DNA from: an uncultured Bacteroidales bacterium
GTDB taxonomy: Bacteria > Bacteroidota > Bacteroidia > Bacteroidales > Coprobacteraceae
Direction of reading: 5' to 3'
Length of the DNA: 36,174 bases
NCBI GenBank assembly: GCA_949297285.1
Contig: CASFRL010000141.1
Location: 1-36,174 of the forward strand
Positions within the stretch are counted from its first letter, which is position 1; each line of letters begins with the position of its first letter. Made by a program: the position numbers and the translations under genes. The notes under the pieces were generated by a model that was not told the origin of the DNA, did no database searches, and saw nothing but the letters and a program-made list of their open reading frames with translations. Shown piece after piece: positions 25,123 through 32,114 of the stretch.

Positions 25123-25393
25123 TGGAATATAAGTAGAAGGTCATGAGTTACCTTCTTACCAATCTTGTTATCCTTCTAAATACCTAAAACACACAAAAAA
25201 CGCCGACACTATCCGTTACGATGCAAGGCTCTTAATCATTCGGTCGGGGATGTATAGTCTTGCCGAGAGTAATAACTCTCACCCCTCTCTTTCACCATAT
25301 ATTTTATTATATAAAAAAGACAGGATCTTTACCTAAGTAAAGAATAAAGCACAACACGCCGCTTAAAAAAGCGGCGTGTTGTGCTTTATTCTT
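25123..25393 (+). ncRNA. Candidate structured non-coding RNA, about 270 nt
   Basis: The stretch runs from the expected start point of the promoter box at 25109-25116 to a strong terminator and contains no sizeable reading frame. Several perfect short helices can be drawn: AGAAGGT/ACCTTCT (25135-25141 with 25150-25156), CCGAC/GTCGG (25203-25207 with 25244-25248), GAGAGT/ACTCTC around an AATA loop near 25265-25280 enclosed by GGGG/CCCC, and TCTTTAC/GTAAAGA (25326-25332 with 25337-25343). I do not recognise tmRNA, RNase P, SRP RNA or a riboswitch in it; a divergent 6S-like RNA cannot be excluded. A 14-codon reading frame (MSYLLTNLVILLNT, 25143-25187) near the 5' end could be a leader peptide. 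Expression is inferred only from promoter and terminator. Confidence 0.4.
25340..25393. terminator. Very long bidirectional terminator
   Basis: A perfect 25-bp stem (25340-25364 with 25369-25393; core GCACAACACGCCGC) closes an AAAA loop. The A-rich foot on one side and T-rich foot on the other allow it to act in both directions. It lies 15 nt after the rlmB stop (minus strand) and, on the plus strand, at the end of the candidate RNA, followed by GTTTTTGG. Confidence 0.88.
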
Positions 25394-25408
25394 GTTTTTG
25401 GGCAATTC

Positions 25409-26143
25409 TTACATCCGTTGTCGTACGACTTCATACATCATAACCCCTGCTGCTACCGAGACATTCAACGAACCTATAACTCCCATTTGCGGAAGAGCAA
25501 CCATGTCATCACACTGACGCAACACCTCTTTGGATACTCCGGTATCTTCTGCTCCCATAACAATAGCTACCGGAACGGTATAATCGACTTTTGTATAATT
25601 GACCGCGGCTTTTTCTGATGCTGCAACTACCTTGAAACCGCTATTCTTTAAAAAGCGAACAGCCTCAAAAACTGAAGACTCACGACATACCGGCAAATGA
25701 AGTAAGGCTCCGGCCGACGTTTTCACGGCATCTGCATTGACAGAGACACTTCCTCTTTCGGGAATTACAATCGCATCGACTCCGGCACATTCGCAAGTTC
25801 GGGCTATTGCTCCAAAATTACGGACATCGGTAATACCGTCGAGCAAAATGACAAAAGGATTTTTCCCTTCTTCGTATAGCATAGGCACTATATCTTCAAG
25901 GTGTTGATATGTTACGGCCGAAATAAAGGCGATAACCCCTTGATGATTTTTACGACTCATCCGGTTGATCTTCTCGATCGGTACTTTTTGGATAACAATA
26001 TTGCGCCCTTTTACCGCAGCAAAAAGTTCTTGTGCCAAATCGCTGTGCAAATCTTTTTTAATCAATATTTTATCTATATCTTTTCCTGATTCGACAGCCT
26101 CGATTACAGCCCGAATACCAAAGATCATTTCATTTTTTTCCAT
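25409..26143 (-). CDS. rlmB: 23S rRNA 2'-O-methyltransferase RlmB-type (SPOUT/TrmH family), 244 aa
   Basis: These enzymes methylate a ribose 2'-OH, for RlmB at G2251 of the 23S rRNA peptidyl-transferase loop, using S-adenosylmethionine. An N-terminal substrate-binding domain (about 1-75, IFGIRAVIEAVESGKDIDKILIKK) is followed by the SPOUT fold with its three motifs: NFGAIARTCECAGVDAIVIP (motif 1, catalytic Arg), IVMGAEDTGVSKEVL (motif 2) and GSLNVSVAAGVMMYEVVRQ (motif 3). Length and the N-terminal domain fit RlmB, but a tRNA-methylating TrmH paralogue is not excluded. The ATG at 26141-26143 gives the family start MEKNEMIFGIRA; a start at 26197 would reach into recN. It lies 13 nt after the recN stop and is the last gene of the dnaN cluster. 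Confidence 0.9.
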   Translation of the reverse strand: MEKNEMIFGIRAVIEAVESGKDIDKILIKKDLHSDLAQELFAAVKGRNIVIQKVPIEKINRMSRKNHQGVIAFISAVTYQHLEDIVPMLYEEGKNPFVILLDGITDVRNFGAIARTCECAGVDAIVIPERGSVSVNADAVKTSAGALLHLPVCRESSVFEAVRFLKNSGFKVVAASEKAAVNYTKVDYTVPVAIVMGAEDTGVSKEVLRQCDDMVALPQMGVIGSLNVSVAAGVMMYEVVRQRM

Positions 26144-26156
26144 CCTTCTTTTCTTT

Positions 26157-27812
26157 TTATTTATGTAACAGTTCACGAGCATTTGACAAAGCGGCATCTG
26201 TCAACTCTGCTCCGCTCAACATTCGGGCAATCTCTTCAATACGTCCTTTTTCATCCAAACGATCAATATGGGTTACCGTATCAAAATCTGTATCGGACTT
26301 ATATACACGATAATGGAACGAACCTTTCGATGCGACCTGCGGCAAATGAGTTATGCCGATTACCTGCATATAACAACCCATATCTTGCATAATAGCGCCC
26401 ATTTTGTCGGCGATCTCTCCGGAAACACCGGTATCTATTTCGTCAAAGATAATCGTCGGCAATGATACAGCACCGGCAATCAATGCTTTTATACACAACA
26501 TCAATCGAGAAATCTCACCTCCTGAAGCGATCTCGGCAACAGGTTGTAACGGCTGATTCTTATTGGTAGAAAATAGGAAACGGATGTGTTCGGCTCCGTT
26601 TTCATCAAGTTCGGCTTTGGGTATAAACTGTACGTCAAAACGAAGATTAGGCATACCCAAAGGTGCTGCCGCAGCGACCAATACTTCTGAAAAACGATGT
26701 GCCTCTTTCCTTCTTTTCCGGGTCAATTCACTTGCCATGTGGCTTAACTTATCTTTTTGCGCAACGATCTTTTGCTCTAATAAAGATATTGCCTCATCAG
26801 AAGTATCGATCGATTCAAGTTTATTCTCTAAACTCCGTTGTATTTCCAACAATTCGGCAACAGTTTGAACCCGATGCTTTTGTTGCAATCGATAAATCAC
26901 ATCCAAGCGCTCTTCGACCCGGGCAAGACGATCCGGATCGACAGCAATCGAGTCTAAACGAGTTTCTACATCCTGAGAAATATCTTTCATCTCGATATAA
27001 ATCGATTCCAGCCGAGTATAAAGGGATTCGATCATTGGATAAATACGTTGCAAGGAGTGCATTCTGGAGAGCATGTTTTTCACTAAAGAGAGTCCACCGA
27101 CATCTTCCGACTTAAAATATTCAGACAAAGTATAAAGTTCTCCTTTAATTTCTTCGGCATGCACAAGTACTTCTTGCTCTTGCTCGAGCATTTCTTGTTC
27201 TCCTTCAGCCAATGCAACCTCATGAAGTTGTTCTAATTGAAACCGGATATAATCCTCCTCTTCACGATTCTTATCGTTTTCCGTTTTCAATCGTTCAAGC
27301 TCTTTACAGAACGACACATACTTTTTATACTCTTCGCGATAACTGTCCAATAGTTCTCCGTTGTGAGCCAAAGCGTCAACGACCTTCATCTGAAAACGAT
27401 CATTTCCTAAAAGCAGATTCTGATGCTGAGAATGAATATCGATCAACTGATCTCCCAACTCTTTCAACTGGGCTAAAGAGACGGGGGTGTCATTAATAAA
27501 AGCCCTCGACTTACCGGATGCCTGTACTTCACGCCTCAAAATGCAATCGGCATCATAGTCGATATCGTTATGCTCAAAGAATGGCTGCAAAGAGTAAGCC
27601 GTTATATCAAAAACACCTTCGACAACCGCTTTTTCTTTTCCGGATTTTACGGTTTTCGTATCGGCCCGTTGTCCCAATATAAGAGACAAAGCTCCTAAAA
27701 TGATCGATTTACCGGCTCCGGTCTCCCCTGTAATAACAGAAAATCCCGGAAAGAAATCGATGTCCAATGTATCGATTAATGCATAATTGCGAATAGATAA
27801 TTTTCGAATCAT
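26157..27812 (-). CDS. recN: DNA repair protein RecN, 551 aa
   Basis: RecN is an SMC-like ATPase that helps repair double-strand breaks, together with RecA. The N-terminal half-site has IRNYALIDTLDIDF and Walker A GETGAGKS (29-36). The middle (about 150-370) is a long charged coiled coil with a central turn, and the C-terminal half holds ATPase motifs: LQPVAEIASGGEISRLML (signature) and TIIFDEIDTGVSGEIA (Walker B and D-loop, around 453-468). This arrangement and the length of about 550 are standard. No LexA-like box is visible; it lies within a run of minus-strand genes between porD (10 nt upstream) and rlmB (13 nt downstream) and so is probably expressed with the operon. Confidence 0.96.
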   Translation of the reverse strand: MIRKLSIRNYALIDTLDIDFFPGFSVITGETGAGKSIILGALSLILGQRADTKTVKSGKEKAVVEGVFDITAYSLQPFFEHNDIDYDADCILRREVQASGKSRAFINDTPVSLAQLKELGDQLIDIHSQHQNLLLGNDRFQMKVVDALAHNGELLDSYREEYKKYVSFCKELERLKTENDKNREEEDYIRFQLEQLHEVALAEGEQEMLEQEQEVLVHAEEIKGELYTLSEYFKSEDVGGLSLVKNMLSRMHSLQRIYPMIESLYTRLESIYIEMKDISQDVETRLDSIAVDPDRLARVEERLDVIYRLQQKHRVQTVAELLEIQRSLENKLESIDTSDEAISLLEQKIVAQKDKLSHMASELTRKRRKEAHRFSEVLVAAAAPLGMPNLRFDVQFIPKAELDENGAEHIRFLFSTNKNQPLQPVAEIASGGEISRLMLCIKALIAGAVSLPTIIFDEIDTGVSGEIADKMGAIMQDMGCYMQVIGITHLPQVASKGSFHYRVYKSDTDFDTVTHIDRLDEKGRIEEIARMLSGAELTDAALSNARELLHK

Positions 27813-27822
27813 AATTATTCTA

Positions 27823-28725
27823 TTAACGATCTCCCTCGCGAATTGCTTTCAAACGACTATTCTCCGTAGGATATATACCGATCAGGATTTTATAAATGTC
27901 CTCTTTTTCTTGCTGTGGAGCTTTTGAATATATGTTGACCACTTCATCCAGCTTGCTATCGCTGAATAATGGTAACAAGACAGAGGTAGACGCCTCGGAA
28001 CGCACCTCTTGCAACTGATTGATTGCCTCAGTTATTTTTGCTCTTCCTTTATCTACACTGACTGTCATTCCATCCAAACCTTCCCGGTGATATACATACC
28101 ACAATTTTCGGAATAAAGCCGTTCGAGGCTCGATAAATGCCGACATCAAAGCATGACGGTTACGATTATTCTCAAAGGCTTTCCAACCGGCTTCCATAGA
28201 AGACTGCCCCATTGCCACAATCTTTTCGGCTCTTTGGAAAAATACGGTTCCGCCTTCCGGAGAGAAACTATCAAAATCTAACCCCAATATCATATACACA
28301 TAAAAATCTATCACTGCCGTCAAATTACTTTCCAGCATATTTTCATTGTAGATTAAGGGTTCGTATTCCTGATAAGTAAATTCAAATTCCGTATCTCTGA
28401 AATTGAGCATCGTCGTCGAATAAGAGGCATTATAAACCGGACGTCTCGACTGTACCTGCAAATCGCACTTATAACGGGTATCTTCCGCTTCTTGTACCGT
28501 AAGCAATAAAGAGCACTCGATGCGTTCATTCGGCGAAATTTGGGCATTGCTCCATTTACGGGTATTGATATACTCGGAGATCGCTTGTTCTAACGTTGTA
28601 AAAACCTGTTTATTGGTACCTTGTATTTTATCGCTATTGACTTGTACACGACAGTTCAGCTCTTGGGCTGATACCGAAGAGGACAATAATATAAAAAACA
28701 GGATAAAAAAAGATACGTATTTCAT
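27823..28725 (-). CDS. porD: T9SS protein PorD (DUF4835 family), 300 aa
   Basis: The sequence looks like the DUF4835 family, now named type IX secretion protein PorD after Porphyromonas gingivalis. A signal peptide (MKYVSFFILFFILLSSSVSA, cut before QELNC) directs it to the periplasm or outer membrane. The opening ELNCRVQVNSDKIQGTNKQVFTTLEQAISEYINTRKW, the VPVYN-like region SRRPVYNASYSTTMLNFRD and the later DFYVYMILGLDFDSFSPEGG are hallmarks I recall for this family. The biochemical role within the secretion machine is not established. The ATG at 28723-28725 is preferred over TTG 28729-28731, which would add only two residues. It sits between coaBC and recN with gaps of 6 and 10 nt, a common Bacteroidetes arrangement. 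Confidence 0.87.
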   Translation of the reverse strand: MKYVSFFILFFILLSSSVSAQELNCRVQVNSDKIQGTNKQVFTTLEQAISEYINTRKWSNAQISPNERIECSLLLTVQEAEDTRYKCDLQVQSRRPVYNASYSTTMLNFRDTEFEFTYQEYEPLIYNENMLESNLTAVIDFYVYMILGLDFDSFSPEGGTVFFQRAEKIVAMGQSSMEAGWKAFENNRNRHALMSAFIEPRTALFRKLWYVYHREGLDGMTVSVDKGRAKITEAINQLQEVRSEASTSVLLPLFSDSKLDEVVNIYSKAPQQEKEDIYKILIGIYPTENSRLKAIREGDR

Positions 28726-28731
28726 TTTCAA

Positions 28732-29928
28732 TCATTTTAGATACTTTCCCAAAACAGATACGATATCGGCAGCGACTTCTTTTTTCGGTTTCATATCAAA
28801 CGGAATTTGTTCTCCATCAGATTTCAATATTGTGACTTTATTGGTATCGCATCTAAATCCGGCTCCTTCATCTTTCAATGAGTTCAGAACAATAAAATCG
28901 AGATTTTTCCGCTTCATCTTCGATAATGCATGTTCTTCTTCATGATCTGTTTCCAAAGCAAAACCCGCCAATACCTGATTGTCGCGTTTCATCTTTCCCA
29001 AAGCCGCGGCAATATCCGGATTGGGACGTAAACGCAAAATCATATCGTCGCTACTTCGCTTTATTTTCATATCGCTATAATGTTCTGGAGCATAATCGGC
29101 GACTGCAGCACACATGATTGCGGCATCAGCCGTCGGATATTCACTCAACGCAACATCATACATTTCTCGAGCAGATTCTACGTCGATCCGCCGAATTGAG
29201 CGATGCACCGTTTTTTGAGAAACCGGACCGGCTATCAAAACAACATCGGCACCTCTTTCGGCACACTCCTCCGCCAAGGCAAAGCCCATCTTTCCGGAAG
29301 AATAGTTTCCTATAAAACGTACCGGATCGATTTTTTCGTATGTCGGACCGGCTGTAACTACTATTTTTTTACCTGCCAAGTCGCATCGGGATGCTAAAAA
29401 TCGCTCAAGAACTTCGACAATTTTATCCGGCTCTTCCATTCGCCCCTTTCCTTCAAGGTGACTCGCCAACTCTCCTACTCCGGGTTCTATTATATGATTT
29501 CCATACGAACGCAACAAATCGAGATTGTGTTGGGTCGTCGGATGGGCAAACATATCCAAGTCCATAGCCGGAGCGATAAAAACCGGAGCTTTTGCCGAAA
29601 GGTAAGTTGTTATCAGCATATTATCGGCAATCCCGTTTGCCATTTTCCCTATGGTGCTTGCTGTTGCCGGAGCAATAACCATTGCATCTGCCCATAATCC
29701 TAAATCGACGTGACTGTGCCATGTGCCGTCATTCGCCGTAAAAAATTCGCTTATGACCGGCTTTCCGGTCAATGCCGATAAGGTAACCGGCGTAATGAAC
29801 TCTTTACCGGCCGGGGTTATTACGACCTGCACCTCTGCACCTTTCTTTATAAATGCCCGCACCAAATATGCGGCCTTGTATGCGGCTATACTCCCGGTAA
29901 TACCCAATATGATTTTTTTCCCTTTCAT
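28732..29928 (-). CDS. coaBC: Bifunctional phosphopantothenoylcysteine synthetase/decarboxylase CoaBC, 398 aa
   Basis: CoaBC carries out two coenzyme A steps: joining 4'-phosphopantothenate to cysteine using CTP, then decarboxylating the product. The N-terminal FMN decarboxylase (about 1-185) shows GITGSIAAYK (9-18), the probable catalytic His73 in WHSHVDLG and PAMDLDM (120-126), where many species have PAMNxxM. The C-terminal synthetase (about 190-398) has TAGPTYEKIDPVRFIGNYSSGKMG, MCAAVADY, FALETDHEE and the characteristic dinucleotide-fold end. The ATG at 29926-29928 gives the standard MKGKKIILGITGS; a GTG at 29979 would add 17 residues. A short TTAGGA precedes it. Second to third gene of the dnaN cluster; 96 nt separate it from the exonuclease. 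Confidence 0.95.
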   Translation of the reverse strand: MKGKKIILGITGSIAAYKAAYLVRAFIKKGAEVQVVITPAGKEFITPVTLSALTGKPVISEFFTANDGTWHSHVDLGLWADAMVIAPATASTIGKMANGIADNMLITTYLSAKAPVFIAPAMDLDMFAHPTTQHNLDLLRSYGNHIIEPGVGELASHLEGKGRMEEPDKIVEVLERFLASRCDLAGKKIVVTAGPTYEKIDPVRFIGNYSSGKMGFALAEECAERGADVVLIAGPVSQKTVHRSIRRIDVESAREMYDVALSEYPTADAAIMCAAVADYAPEHYSDMKIKRSSDDMILRLRPNPDIAAALGKMKRDNQVLAGFALETDHEEEHALSKMKRKNLDFIVLNSLKDEGAGFRCDTNKVTILKSDGEQIPFDMKPKKEVAADIVSVLGKYLK

Positions 29929-30024
29929 TCCTAATTCTAAAGCATTTTTTATCAGCAACCGCCCATACATGACCGACACGTGGGCGTCGCAACCTCTGTC
30001 GAGTAAAGGCTACAAGGCTTAATT

Positions 30025-30792
30025 TTATTTATTAAAAGCCCTTAGTTTAATATTCGTAATTACATTCTTGGTATTCAATGTAAAATCGCCCTGCATCATC
30101 CAACCATAATACCCGATATCTGTCTTGAAAACTTCTGCAACCGAACGGCCTTTGTATTTTCCGAAATTAAAGATTTCTTCGCCCTTATCATTATAGACTA
30201 TGCGACCTGCAAAATCGACATTCTTACTGTGGGTCGAGAATTCGGCTAAAGCGGCAACATCATTCGGCAGATTTTCATAACGATCGAGTTGCGACTTCAA
30301 CACCTCATAGGTGGCTCGTGTATCGGCTTCTGCCGTATGGGCATCGTTCAAGTCTTTATTACAATAAAATTTATAGGCGGCCGACAAGGTACGTTGTTCC
30401 ATTTTATGGAAAATAGTCTGCACATCGATCATTTTCCGTTTCGAAAGATCGATATCGACCCCTGCCCGCAGGAGCTCCTCGACCAAAAGCGGAATGTCAA
30501 AACGATTCGAATTATATCCGGCAAGGTCACAACCTTCGATCTCTCGGGCAATCACCTTAGCGACCTCTTTAAACGTAGGACAATTTGCAACATCAGCGTC
30601 GCTTATTCCATGTACGGCCGTCGATTCAGGAGGAATGGGCATTTCCGGATTAATCCGCAATGTCTTGCATTCTTCTTTTCCGTTAGGATATACTTTTAAA
30701 TAACTTATCTCAACAATTCTGTCGGTAGCAATATTTATTCCGGTTGTCTCCAAGTCAAAAAAGACAATCGGATTTTTAAGATTCAGTTGCAT
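30025..30792 (-). CDS. DEDDh 3'-5' exonuclease (DnaQ/epsilon-like), 255 aa
   Basis: The N-terminal domain (about 5-180) is a DnaQ-type 3'-5' exonuclease with the metal ligands Asp13 and Glu15 in FFDLETTG, then ESTAVHGISDADV, Asp in YNSNRFDIPLL, and the catalytic His with the last Asp in AHTAEADTRATYEVL. It may proofread or trim DNA, or act on RNA; the family covers both. The C-terminal 60 residues contain FNFGKYKGRSVAEVFKTDIGYYGWMMQG, resembling the small DUF3820-type motif that recurs beside Bacteroidetes exonucleases and whose role is unclear. It directly follows dnaN (12 nt) and might co-operate with the beta clamp; no QLxLF-like clamp-binding motif stands out. It is shorter than a full PolC proofreader and has no polymerase part. 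Confidence 0.9.
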   Translation of the reverse strand: MQLNLKNPIVFFDLETTGINIATDRIVEISYLKVYPNGKEECKTLRINPEMPIPPESTAVHGISDADVANCPTFKEVAKVIAREIEGCDLAGYNSNRFDIPLLVEELLRAGVDIDLSKRKMIDVQTIFHKMEQRTLSAAYKFYCNKDLNDAHTAEADTRATYEVLKSQLDRYENLPNDVAALAEFSTHSKNVDFAGRIVYNDKGEEIFNFGKYKGRSVAEVFKTDIGYYGWMMQGDFTLNTKNVITNIKLRAFNK

Positions 30793-30804
30793 TTAGTTTT
30801 TCCT

Positions 30805-31932
30805 TTAAAAATCGGTCAACATCATAGGCATCAATAACATCAACAGGTCTTCATTTTCCTGATTCTCAATCGGTAAAATAAGGCCTGCCCGCGAAGGATC
30901 GGAAAGTTCGATCGAAACTTCCTGAGATGATATATTATTCAAAATTTCTATGAGATAAACCGATTTAAAACCGATACTCATCGAATCGCCCGAATAACTG
31001 CACGAAATATTTTCTTCGGCCGAAGTAGAAAAGTCTATGTCTTGGGCTGAAACGACAATCTGATTGTCAGATAATTGAAGTTTCACCAAGTTACTTGCCT
31101 GATTAGAGAATACCGATACACGACGCAGCACATTGGTAAACAATACTCTGTCGATAATCAAGCGATTGGTGTTGTTTTGTGGAATTACAGATGCGTAATT
31201 CGGATAACGGCCCTCGATAAGACGGCAGTTCAAAACAAAATTCGACAATGTAAAACAAGCATTCTTATCATCGAAAGAAACCGTCACATCACCACTCTCC
31301 TTGGGCAAGATGTTCTTTAAAAGATTGGCCGGCTTTTTAGGAAGGATAAATGATGCCTGAATTCCTGATCGCACCGAATCATTTTTGCAACGAACCAGTT
31401 TATGACTATCGGAAGCGACAAAAACTATATCATCGGGGTGAATATCCATGCAGATACCATTCATGATCGGGCGCAACTCATCATCTGCCGTAGCGAAGAT
31501 CGTCCGATTAATTCCGTTCAACAATACCTGAGAATTGATCGAGAATGTTTTGGCCGTATCGCTCAACGGTGATTTTTGAGGATATTCATCGCCGTTCACT
31601 CCGATAAAATTATATTTACCATTTTGGAAATATAAGAATATCTCCAAATTTTCATCATTGATTTCAAAGGTCAACGGCTGGTCGGGCAACTCTTTCAAAG
31701 GCTCTAACAAAATTTTTGCCGATACAGCAAATAGGCCCTGCCCTTCGGCTTCCAAAACTTCGATCGTTGTGGTCATCGTAGTTTCTTGATCCGATGCGGT
31801 CATCGTTAACGAATTGCCATCGAGCCGAAACAAAAAATTATCAAGAATAGCCATCGAGTTTTTTGAATTTATTACTCGGCTAATCGCTTGTAAATGGGAC
31901 AGTAAAGTCGTGCTTGATACAATAAATTTCAT
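30805..31932 (-). CDS. dnaN: DNA polymerase III beta subunit (sliding clamp), 375 aa
   Basis: The beta clamp is a ring-shaped dimer that tethers DNA polymerase III and repair enzymes to DNA. The three-domain pattern is visible: MKFIVSSTTLLSHLQAISRVINSKNSMAILDNFLF at the start, the second domain with FSINSQVLLNGINRTIFATADDELRPIMNGICMD, and the third with NRLIIDRVLFTNVLRRVSVFSNQASNLVKLQLSDN, ending in LMLLMPMML, where Bacteroidetes beta clamps carry the hydrophobic C-terminus. Length (375) is normal. The ATG at 31930-31932 is clearly the family start; the longer TTG-type start at 31995 would add 21 residues read through the promoter region. It heads the cluster dnaN-exonuclease-coaBC-porD-recN-rlmB; dnaA is not beside it in this window. 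Confidence 0.97.
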   Translation of the reverse strand: MKFIVSSTTLLSHLQAISRVINSKNSMAILDNFLFRLDGNSLTMTASDQETTMTTTIEVLEAEGQGLFAVSAKILLEPLKELPDQPLTFEINDENLEIFLYFQNGKYNFIGVNGDEYPQKSPLSDTAKTFSINSQVLLNGINRTIFATADDELRPIMNGICMDIHPDDIVFVASDSHKLVRCKNDSVRSGIQASFILPKKPANLLKNILPKESGDVTVSFDDKNACFTLSNFVLNCRLIEGRYPNYASVIPQNNTNRLIIDRVLFTNVLRRVSVFSNQASNLVKLQLSDNQIVVSAQDIDFSTSAEENISCSYSGDSMSIGFKSVYLIEILNNISSQEVSIELSDPSRAGLILPIENQENEDLLMLLMPMMLTDF

Positions 31933-31969
31933 GATGCTATATTTATTTATTATTTTTTCTCTGACTTTG

Positions 31970-31988
31970 CTGCAAAATATTTTTGCAG
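31970..31988 (-). promoter_or_regulatory. Hairpin at the 5' end of the dnaN transcript
   Basis: CTGCAAAA (31970-31977) and TTTTGCAG (31981-31988) form a perfect 8-bp hairpin. With transcription starting near 31986 the dnaN mRNA would begin with it, which could stabilise the message. The position is suggestive; function is inferred. Confidence 0.35.
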
Positions 31989-31992
31989 TGAA

Positions 31993-32000
31993 CAAATGTA
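31993..32000 (-). promoter_or_regulatory. -7 box for the dnaN cluster
   Basis: The minus strand reads TACATTTG, an exact TAnnTTTG match, with start near 31986 and a leader of about 54 nt. No clear -33 element. It is divergent from the promoter at 32077-32084. Confidence 0.55.
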
Positions 32001-32076
32001 ATCATTTTTTAGAAATTCATTCTATCTTAAAGCTGAAAAAACATCGATAAACGAAGAAAGATATCTGATTTATAAG

Positions 32077-32084
32077 TATATTTG
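32077..32084 (+). promoter_or_regulatory. -7 box for the gene at 32115
   Basis: TATATTTG is an exact TAnnTTTG match with start near 32091 and a leader of about 24 nt. No -33 element is visible. Confidence 0.5.
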
Positions 32085-32114
32085 TTTTAAGTTGATTTCT
32101 ATAACTTTTCGGCC

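Noticed and set aside
25123..25393. Identification of the candidate RNA as 6S RNA, tmRNA, SRP RNA or RNase P RNA
   Set aside because: No conserved core of these RNAs was recognised (for example GAGGAAAGTCC of RNase P or GGAAGCAGCC of SRP). 6S RNA is too variable to exclude, so no name was given.
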